The notes beneath the pieces were generated by a model. That model did not search any database. It saw nothing but the letters and a program-made list of their open reading frames with translations, and had not been told where the DNA came from. Positions 1-6,100 of a DNA stretch of 11,499 nucleotides are shown one piece after another; the stretch's first letter is position 1, and each line of letters starts with the position of its first letter. Source of the DNA: Brachybacterium sp. (lineage in GTDB: Bacteria; Actinomycetota; Actinomycetes; Actinomycetales; Dermabacteraceae); NCBI GenBank assembly GCA_027322375.1, contig DAHVRS010000311.1, forward strand, positions 1 through 11,499. The letters are read 5' to 3'. The translations under genes were made by a program, and so were the position numbers.

Positions 1-921
1 ACCACCCTTCCCACCACCGGCTCTGAGGGCGCGGACATCGACACCCCGGACGCGCTCGCGCAGGTGCGCCGTGCCGCCGGTCCCCGCATCGCCCTCGCTC
101 AGATCGTGGTGAGCGAGAACGTCGAGGAGACGTTCTCCGTGGTGCGCGCCGCCGTCGCCGAGGCCGCCGCGCAGGGCGCCCACCTCGTGCTCCTGCCCGA
201 AGCGACCCTCACCCCCTTCGGCACCGACCTGCGCGCCGCGGCAGACGCCCACCACGACCGCTTCGCGGCTCTGCTCCAGGAGCTCGCCGACGCCCACGGC
301 GTCATCGTGGTCGCCGGCTCCTTCAGCCCGGCCGACGGCACCCGCGTCCACAACACCGTGCTGGTCCGCGGACCGGGCGGGGAACCGAGCGCCGAGTACC
401 GCAAGATCCACCTCTTCGACTCCTTCGGCGCTGACGAGTCCCGCACCGTCGCTCCCGGCGACCAGCTCGTCACGATCGACGTGGACGGGACCTGCTTCGG
501 GATCGCGACCTGCTACGACGTGCGCTTCCCCGAGCAGTTCACGGCGCTCGCCCAGCGCGGCGCCCAGGCCGTGCTGCTGCCGCTGGCGTGGCAGGACGGG
601 CCCGGCAAGGAGGAGCAGCTCCAGCTGCTGCTGCGCGCCCGGGCGCTGGATGCGACCGTCGTCATCCTCGCCGCCGACCAGGCCCCGCCGGAGGGCTACG
701 AGGGTGCCGCCGCCCGTGGTGTGGGACTCAGTGCCGCCGTCGGACCGCTCGGCGCCGTCCGGCAGGAACTGGGTCGCGAACCCGGTCTGCTCCTGGTCGA
801 TCTGGACCTCGAAGAGATCGCTGCCGCCCGCGCCGCACTGCCCGTCCTCACGCACCACGTGCCCCTGCCGGAGGCCTGGAAAGTCCCTTCCGGAGGCCTG
901 GACCAGCCCCGAAAAGGGTGA
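1..921 (+). CDS. Carbon-nitrogen hydrolase (nitrilase superfamily), 5' end outside window
   Basis: Nitrilase-superfamily amidohydrolase, which would hydrolyse a small amide in the cytoplasm through a Glu-Lys-Cys triad. Numbered from the GTG at 64, the triad is visible as E46 in LLPEATLTPFG, K114 in YRKIHLFDSFG and C150 in FGIATCYDVRFPEQF. From that GTG it would be 285 residues, a normal family length. However, the frame is open to position 1, the 21 upstream codons have coding-like G/C at 19 of 21 third positions, there is no ribosome binding site before 64, and no other start codon lies in that stretch. I therefore think the true start is upstream of the window and the gene is partial here. 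The KIHLFD signature resembles the omega-amidase and deaminated-glutathione-amidase branches, but the substrate cannot be read from sequence. It is followed after 46 bp by the copC-like gene, which has its own promoter. Confidence 0.9.
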   Translation, partial: TTLPTTGSEGADIDTPDALAQVRRAAGPRIALAQIVVSENVEETFSVVRAAVAEAAAQGAHLVLLPEATLTPFGTDLRAAADAHHDRFAALLQELADAHGVIVVAGSFSPADGTRVHNTVLVRGPGGEPSAEYRKIHLFDSFGADESRTVAPGDQLVTIDVDGTCFGIATCYDVRFPEQFTALAQRGAQAVLLPLAWQDGPGKEEQLQLLLRARALDATVVILAADQAPPEGYEGAAARGVGLSAAVGPLGAVRQELGREPGLLLVDLDLEEIAAARAALPVLTHHVPLPEAWKVPSGGLDQPRKG

Positions 922-955
922 CCAGAGGCACAGGTTGAGGTACAAGACAGTGGCG

Positions 956-961
956 TAGCCT
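956..961 (+). promoter_or_regulatory. -10 element of a leaderless promoter for the CopC gene
   Basis: TAGCCT fits the actinobacterial TANNNT -10 consensus and lies exactly 6 nt before the ATG at 968. Transcription would then start at or next to the A of the start codon. A weak -35-like TTGAGG is at 935-940, with a short 15-nt spacer. The AGGA at 964-967 directly abuts the ATG, too close to act as a Shine-Dalgarno for it. Confidence 0.55.
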
Positions 962-967
962 GCAGGA

Positions 968-1630
968 ATGGTCCACTCGATGCGTTCCCTGCCAGCCCCC
1001 ACCCGTCTCGTGAGCCTCCTCGCCCTCGCCAGCGCGATCGCCCTCGCACTGCTCCTCGCGATGCCCACCGCCGCGCAAGCGCACGACACCCTGCTCGAGT
1101 CCGATCCGACCGACGGCGACGTGCTCGAGACGTCCCCCGAGGAGCTCACCTTCAGCTTCTCCGCCAACATCCTCGACGTGAGTCCCGTGGTGAGGATCAG
1201 CGACGCGGACGGTGAGACGGTCGCCGAGATCACCCCGACCATCGAGGGCCCCGTCGCGACCGCGGCCCTGCCCGAGCCGCTCGCGGCCGGGGACTACGAG
1301 ATCGCCTGGCGCGTCGTCTCCAGCGACGGCCACCCCATCGAGGGCACCTTCGCGATCACCGTCGAGCAGGACACCGCCGCCGAGCCCGATGAGTCTGCAG
1401 AGTCCGAGGAGCCCGCTGCGAGCGATGACGGTGGCGCGACCGCTGCGGAGACCACCGGTGACACCGCCGCGAGCGACGCCGAGGACCAGACCTCGGAGGA
1501 GAACCCGGCCGCGCAGACCGAGGATGAGTCCGCCGGCGGGCTCTCGATGCCGCTGCTGCTGGGGATCCTCGGCGTGGTCGTCGTGGGCGCAGTCATCGCT
1601 GGCGTCGTCATCGTGCGCCGTCGCGACTGA
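968..1630 (+). CDS. CopC-domain copper-binding protein with C-terminal membrane anchor
   Basis: Exported copper-binding protein of the CopC/YobA family, 220 residues. Residues 1-38 form a signal peptide (hydrophobic core about 14-32, cleavage after AQA), leaving His39 as the mature N-terminus. In characterised CopC proteins this His is a Cu(II) ligand together with an Asp and a His near mature position 84; here D120 and H122 in VVSSDGHPIEG fall at mature positions 82 and 84. The one-domain fold runs to about residue 133. It is followed by an acidic Ser/Ala/Glu-rich stalk (about 134-186) and one transmembrane helix (about 191-214) ending in RRRD, so the copper domain should sit outside the cell, tethered to the membrane. 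There is no CopD partner in the window. A second in-frame ATG at 980 is possible, but the leaderless promoter favours 968. Copper buffering or delivery is inferred from the family. Confidence 0.88.
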   Translation: MVHSMRSLPAPTRLVSLLALASAIALALLLAMPTAAQAHDTLLESDPTDGDVLETSPEELTFSFSANILDVSPVVRISDADGETVAEITPTIEGPVATAALPEPLAAGDYEIAWRVVSSDGHPIEGTFAITVEQDTAAEPDESAESEEPAASDDGGATAAETTGDTAASDAEDQTSEENPAAQTEDESAGGLSMPLLLGILGVVVVGAVIAGVVIVRRRD

Positions 1631-1666
1631 CACCCAGCTGCGGCTGACCCCGCTTCACGCACGAAA

Positions 1667-1696
1667 GAGCCCCGGCACCTCGCAGTGCCGGGGCTC
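1667..1696. terminator. Bidirectional hairpin terminator between convergent genes
   Basis: Perfect 12-bp inverted repeat (GAGCCCCGGCAC, 6-nt loop CTCGCA, GTGCCGGGGCTC). It sits 36 bp after the stop of the CopC gene and 25 bp after the stop of the oppositely oriented small gene. Read on the - strand it is followed by TTTCGTG, a short T run; on the + strand no T tract follows. Its position and symmetry suit a shared terminator. Confidence 0.8.
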
Positions 1697-1721
1697 CGTC
1701 ATGCTCAGGGGAGCGGAAGGG

Positions 1722-1919
1722 TCACTTGCCCTTCTCGTCGCCCTTGCCGAGGCCCATGCGGTCCTTGGCGGCGTCGATGCCGGAGTCGACCTGCTTGTCG
1801 ACGTTGTCCGGCGTGCGCTCCTTGATCTGCTCACCGGCCTGGTCGAGGGCCTGCTCGACCTTGTCCGGGTTGTCCTCGGCGAGGCCCTTGGCCTTGTTCA
1901 GCGCGTCATCGAAACCCAT
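1722..1919 (-). CDS. MT0933/Rv0909-type antitoxin-like small protein
   Basis: A 65-residue, highly charged helical protein beginning MGFDDALNKAKGLAEDNPDKV and ending in a Lys/Gly/Asp-rich tail. The pattern of an MGF start, a DKAKGL-like stretch, then repeats of DKVEQALDQAGEQI type resembles the MT0933 (Rv0909) antitoxin family, and loosely CsbD stress proteins. In Mycobacterium tuberculosis Rv0909 is paired with the SRPBCC-fold toxin Rv0910; no such partner is next to this gene. The start is well supported: AAAGGA at 1928-1933 on the - strand lies 8 nt from the ATG. The gene is single, bounded by the hairpin at 1667-1696 and by the divergent DeoR-type gene. No transmembrane segment or catalytic motif is visible. 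A general stress or nucleoid-related role is as likely as a toxin-antitoxin role. Confidence 0.8.
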   Translation of the reverse strand: MGFDDALNKAKGLAEDNPDKVEQALDQAGEQIKERTPDNVDKQVDSGIDAAKDRMGLGKGDEKGK

Positions 1920-1947
1920 GATGCATGTCCTTTCGTTCGCGGACCCA

Positions 1948-1960
1948 CCCCGACTCGGGG
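1948..1960. repeat. 13-bp perfect palindrome in the divergent region
   Basis: CCCCGA-C-TCGGGG, 6-bp arms around one central base. It lies just downstream of the inferred start of the antitoxin-like transcript and about 125 bp before the inferred DeoR start. It could be an operator, possibly for the neighbouring DeoR-type repressor, or a short hairpin in the leader of the - strand mRNA. Confidence 0.5.
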
Positions 1961-1970
1961 CGATGCCGCC

Positions 1971-2000
1971 AACCTAGGACCCTTGCGCGCCGTGACTCAA
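1971..2000 (-). promoter_or_regulatory. Promoter of the antitoxin-like gene
   Basis: On the - strand TTGAGT (1995-2000) is followed after 18 nt by TAGGTT (1971-1976), a reasonable -35/-10 pair, giving a transcript start near 1964 and a 5' leader of about 45 nt. The same stretch can also be read as GTTT (1999-2002), 16 nt, GGGTCC (1977-1982). This partly matches the GTTT-N14-17-GGGTAT pattern of SigB/SigF-type stress sigma factors in actinobacteria. Which reading is used cannot be told from sequence. Confidence 0.55.
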
Positions 2001-2071
2001 ACGAGACCGAGAAGTCGTCCCCGTTCTGGCCGTCCATGCACGGAATCCCGCCGAACGCGCAGAGAACGCGC

Positions 2072-2077
2072 AATACT
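2072..2077 (+). promoter_or_regulatory. Possible -10 element of a leaderless DeoR promoter
   Basis: AATACT matches 4 of 6 bases of TATAAT and stands 6 nt before the GTG at 2084. No Shine-Dalgarno is present before that GTG, so a leaderless start is the simplest reading. It is weaker than the other -10 boxes in the window. Confidence 0.35.
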
Positions 2078-2083
2078 GACTGC

Positions 2084-2998
2084 GTGACGCCGCGCATTCC
2101 CACCTCCGACGACGCCGCACCCGCCACTTCGGCCACGGCTGCTTCCACGACGACTGCCCCCACCCCGGCCTCGCCGGCACCTGCTCAGTCGGCGCCCGCC
2201 ACTGTGCCCCGCGACCGCAGGGCCCGCTGGGACCACGTGCTCACGCTGCTCGCCTCCACCAAGCGCCTGAACGTCGCGGACGTCGCGCGCGAGCTCAGCG
2301 TCTCCGAATCCACGGTCCGGCGCGACTTCATGGAGATGGAGCGCGCACAGCTCGCCCGCCGCACCCACGGAGGGATCATCGCGATCGACGTCGCCTACTC
2401 GCTGGCGACCGTCCCGCGCAGCGCCGACGAGGGCTCCGCCCAGCGCGAGCGGATCGCCGCCCACGCCTCCACCCTCGTCGAGCCGGGACAGATCATCGGC
2501 TTCAACGGCGGACGCACCACCACCGCGACCGCCCGCCGCACCGTGGCCCGCCCCGACCTCGACTCCCGCGACGGCTCCCCGGGCCTGACCGTCGTCTGCG
2601 CGGCGCTGAACATCGCCACCGAAGCCGTGCTCCGCCCGGCCGTGCGCACCGTGGTCCTGGGAGGCGTCGCCGAGCCCTACTCCTTCGAGCTCACCGGCCC
2701 GCTCGCCACCGCCACCATGCGCGACCTGTGGCTGGACACCATGTTCGTGGGCACCGTCGGCCTGGACCTGAACGCGGGCCTGACCTGCAACTCGGACGCC
2801 GAAGCCGGGGTCACCCGCACGATGATCGGCCACTCCCGCCGCGTGGTGGGCCTCGCCTCCGCAGACAAGATCGGCCACCGGGCGCTCGCCGGGATCTGCC
2901 CCGTCTCCGTCCTCACCGACCTCGTCATCGCCGGCGAGGTCCCGGACGATCTGCGCGCCCACCTCGCCGAGGCCTCCGTGCGCCTGCACGAGGTGTGA
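2084..2998 (+). CDS. DeoR-family transcriptional repressor
   Basis: DeoR/GlpR-type regulator. After a disordered Ala/Thr/Pro/Ser-rich N-terminal tail of about 45 residues comes the winged helix-turn-helix (RWDHVLTLLAS ... LNVADVARELSVSESTVRRD ... RRTHGG). Then follows the DeoRC sensor domain, which in this family binds a sugar phosphate in a phosphosugar-isomerase-like fold (GQIIGFNGGRTTTATA, TVVLGGVAEPYSFELTGPLA, DTMFVGTVGLD, ASADKIGHRALA). From the GTG at 2084 the protein is 304 residues, against about 250-260 for typical members; the excess is the tail. An upstream in-frame ATG at 1925 would add 53 codons with no homology and would overlap the divergent promoter, so I reject it. No sugar kinase or transporter is adjacent, so the regulon is unknown. 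The gene is divergent from the antitoxin-like gene, and they may share control. Confidence 0.85.
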   Translation: MTPRIPTSDDAAPATSATAASTTTAPTPASPAPAQSAPATVPRDRRARWDHVLTLLASTKRLNVADVARELSVSESTVRRDFMEMERAQLARRTHGGIIAIDVAYSLATVPRSADEGSAQRERIAAHASTLVEPGQIIGFNGGRTTTATARRTVARPDLDSRDGSPGLTVVCAALNIATEAVLRPAVRTVVLGGVAEPYSFELTGPLATATMRDLWLDTMFVGTVGLDLNAGLTCNSDAEAGVTRTMIGHSRRVVGLASADKIGHRALAGICPVSVLTDLVIAGEVPDDLRAHLAEASVRLHEV

Positions 2999-3021
2999 CA
3001 GCACGGCTGCACGAGGTGTGA
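2984..3021 (+). repeat. Direct repeat spanning the DeoR stop codon
   Basis: The 15-bp sequence CTGCACGAGGTGTGA occurs at 2984-2998, where it encodes the last residues LHEV and the stop, and again at 3007-3021 in non-coding DNA. The offset is 23 bp, so the second copy is in another frame. It looks like a small tandem duplication of the gene end. The rest of the 153-bp gap up to 3151 holds only the promoter of the next gene as far as I can see. Confidence 0.75.
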
Positions 3022-3138
3022 GCGCACCCGTCCGAGCGCGCCCGCGCGAGAACCCATGTGACCATCGGAACGCGCCTCCTGAACAGGTCCGGGCCTCCGA
3101 GCGCGGCACGCCTGCACTCCGAGATGCCCCGGCCCCGG

Positions 3139-3144
3139 TAGCGT
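3139..3144 (+). promoter_or_regulatory. -10 element of a leaderless promoter for the DUF4011 gene
   Basis: TAGCGT, 7 nt before the ATG at 3152, preceded by GG and followed by GG as in the other leaderless starts here. No purine-rich ribosome binding site is found upstream of 3152. This also decides against the in-frame GTG codons at 3143 and 3146, the first of which overlaps the hexamer itself. Confidence 0.5.
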
Positions 3145-3151
3145 GGTGACC

Positions 3152-6100
3152 ATGTGGAATTTCCTGCGCGGGAAGAAGCGGACGGCGCGTTCCGAGGAGA
3201 GCGTGAGCGTCCCGGACGATGCCCTCTCGGCCCTGGCCAGGGAGCGTCGTGCCGCCGTGGCGGGCACCGCTGCGAGCGCGCCCAGCGCACCCAGCGCGAG
3301 CACTGCCGCGAGTGCGCCGTCGGCCCCGTCGGCCCCCTCCGCCTCGGAGGCGCCCGGCGCCGAGGAGCCGCCCCGCATGCAGGTCCCCCACGGCTACGAG
3401 GTGGTCGTGGACCGCCACCTCGACGAGGTCGGCGCCGGGATCGCGCCCGAGCAGGATGAGGATGACCTGCCCGCCGTCCCGCGTGAGCACCGCCCCCTCA
3501 GCCGCGAGGACCGGGTCGCGGACTCCCTGGACCGCTGGTCCCAGCAGATCACCGGGGGAGTGCAGGCCCCGTCCTTCCTCACCCAGATCCGTGCGGGCGG
3601 CGTGGTCCTGGACCTCACCCACTCCCACCCCTCCGGGCTCGCACAGCTGCTCGCTGGTCGGGGTCCGACGCGCCTGTCCTCCCTGGTGCGCGAGGTGGGG
3701 GCGCTCGCCGACGCCCGCGCCCACGCCCGCTCGATCCGCGAGATCGCCGAGCGCCACGCGGAGGAGGTGGGCCTGACCACCTGCCATCTCGGGATCGGCG
3801 AGGCCGTGTGGTACCCCGAGGACGGCTCCGCCCCGATCCACGCGCCCGTGCTCGTGCGGCCCCTCACCCTGCGCCTGCGCGGCAATGCCCGCGAGGACGT
3901 GGACCTCGAGGTCGACGCGACCGCGGACCTGAACCCCGTGCTGCTGCGCTCCCTGCGCGAGGCCGGGGTCGCGGTCGATGCGCGCGCCCTGCTCGCCACC
4001 ACCGACTCTGCCCACGGCTTCGACCCGAACCCGGTCCTGGACGCCTTCCGCTCCCTCGGTCAGCCGCTGCCCGGCTTCCGGATCCTGCACGCGCTCGTGG
4101 TCGGGAACCTGATGGACGCGGCCGGCTCCGTCGCCGAGGATCTCGACGTCGACCGCCCTGACTGGGCCGCCTCCCCGCTCGTCGCCGCGCTCGCCGGTGA
4201 TGAGGGCGCCCGTGAGGTGGTCCGCGGCGCGGAGGACGCGACCGAGGTGCCCGAGGTGCCGGAGGAGGAGCTCGTCGCCGCGGTCGATCCCGGCCACCGC
4301 CAGGTCCTCTCCCGCGTCCTCGCCGGGCAGGACCTCGCCGTCGCGACTCCGCCGGGCACCACGAGCCTCGGCCTCGTGGTCGACCTCGCCCAGGAGCTCA
4401 ACGCCCGCGGCCGCTCCGTGCTGATCGTCTCCCAGCGCCGCCGCAACCTCGCCCAGCTGGTCGAGATCGCGCAGCGCCGCGGCCTCGAGGAGCTTGTCTT
4501 CGATCTCTCCCCGGACCCGTCCCTGCAGCGCAACGCGTCCGCCGCCCTGCTGCGCAGCCTGCGCCGTGCCGGCACTCACGGGCTCGGCCCGGATGATGAG
4601 GCGCCTGCCGAGCTCGGCGAGAGCCGCGACATCCTCGTGGGCCACGTCGCGGCGATGCACCGCATCCAGGAGCCCTGGGACGCCTCCGCGCATGATGCGA
4701 TCTCCGCGCTCGCGGCCCTGACCCGGCTCAGGCCCGCCCCGCGCACCCAGGTGCGGCTGCGGGCGGACGTCGCCGCGCAGATGATCGGCGCGGACCGGGA
4801 CCGCTTCAGCGAATCGCTGCGCGAGGCCGCCGAGGTGGGTGTGCTCTCCTCCGGCCCCGAGACCACCGCCTGGTACGGCGCACCGATCAGCTCCGACACC
4901 CAGGCCGCACGCGCCGAGGAGCTCGTGGACGAGCTCAAGGAGGACATCCTCCCGCTGCTGCGCCGTGCCTGCGCCCGCTCCGGCTCCGAGCTGGGCCTGA
5001 CCGAGCCCGCGACCCTCACCCAGCTGGGGGAGCGGATCGCGCTGCTGGACCGGGTCCGCGGCGTGCTCGGCACCTTCCAGGCCGCCGTGTTCGTGGCCCC
5101 GCTCGCGGACCTCGTGGCCGCCACCGCGGACAAGCGGTGGCGCGAGGAGCGCGGCGTGACCATGGGCTGGGGTCTGCGCCGCCGCCTGCGCAAGGACGCC
5201 GCCGCCCTGCAGCGCCCTGCCTCCCTGTCCCCGGACCTGCATCGCGACCTCGGCGAGGCCCGCGCGGTCACCGAGGCGTGGCGCCGCGCCGCCGTCGGCG
5301 CCATCCAGGCCGACGGGGCAGTCGCTGCCGACGGGGCAGCCGCCGCCGCCGCGCCGGGGGCGGCCCCCGCTGCCGCGAGCGAGGAGCGGACCACCCGCAC
5401 CCGCCCCACCCTGCCCGACGACCTCGAGTCCGTGCGCCGCGCCGCCGCTCGTGCGCAGAAGGCGCTGGACGAGCTCGCAGTCCTGCTGGATGGGACCGAG
5501 GCCGGCGCCGACCTCGCCCACACCGACCTCGACGAGCTCGAGCAGCGGATCGCCGCGCTCGCCGCGGACCGCCACGATCTCGAGACCCTGCCGCGCCGCA
5601 CCGAGCTGCTGCGCCGCCTCACCTTCGACGGGCTCGGCGAGCTGGTCGAGGACCTGCGTGTGCGCCGTGTGCCCCGCGATCAGGTCGGCGCGGAGCTCGA
5701 ACTCGCCTGGTGGCGCAGCGTCCTGGAGCTCATCGCCGGCGCCGAGCCGACGATCTCCCAGTACGACGGCACCTCCCTGTCTCAGGTCGCCGAGCGGTTC
5801 CGCCGCCTGGACGCCGAGCACCTCGCCTCCGCCGCCGCGCGCGTCCACGCCGCGGCGGACGAGACGCGCGTCGCGACGATGAAGACCTACCCGGACACTT
5901 CCCGCTCCGCCATCGCGGAGCTCGCCCGCTCCTCCACGGTCTCCATCCGCGACCTCGCCGCGAAGTACGAGGACATCCTCTTCGCGGCCCGTCCCGCCTG
6001 GCTCGCCTCCCCGTACCTGGTCCCGCAGGTCATCCCGCGCGGCCGCCACTTCGACGTGCTCATCGTCGCCGACGGCGGGCGCCTGCCCACCGCGGCCGCA

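Noticed and set aside
883..918. Hairpin-like pairing (CCCTT with AAGGG) at the end of the amidohydrolase gene as a terminator.
   Set aside because: The stem is short and imperfect, overlaps coding sequence and has no T tract; it is likely chance.
848..1633. A 261-codon - strand frame opposite the CopC gene.
   Set aside because: Antisense shadow; the + strand has signal peptide, copper ligands and membrane anchor in order.
1925..2083. N-terminal extension of the DeoR gene from the ATG at 1925.
   Set aside because: It would run through the divergent promoter region, the added residues show no homology, and the GTG at 2084 fits a leaderless start.
3143..3151. Upstream GTG start codons for the DUF4011 gene at 3143 and 3146.
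   Set aside because: The first overlaps the inferred -10 hexamer; the ATG at 3152 has the standard 7-nt distance.
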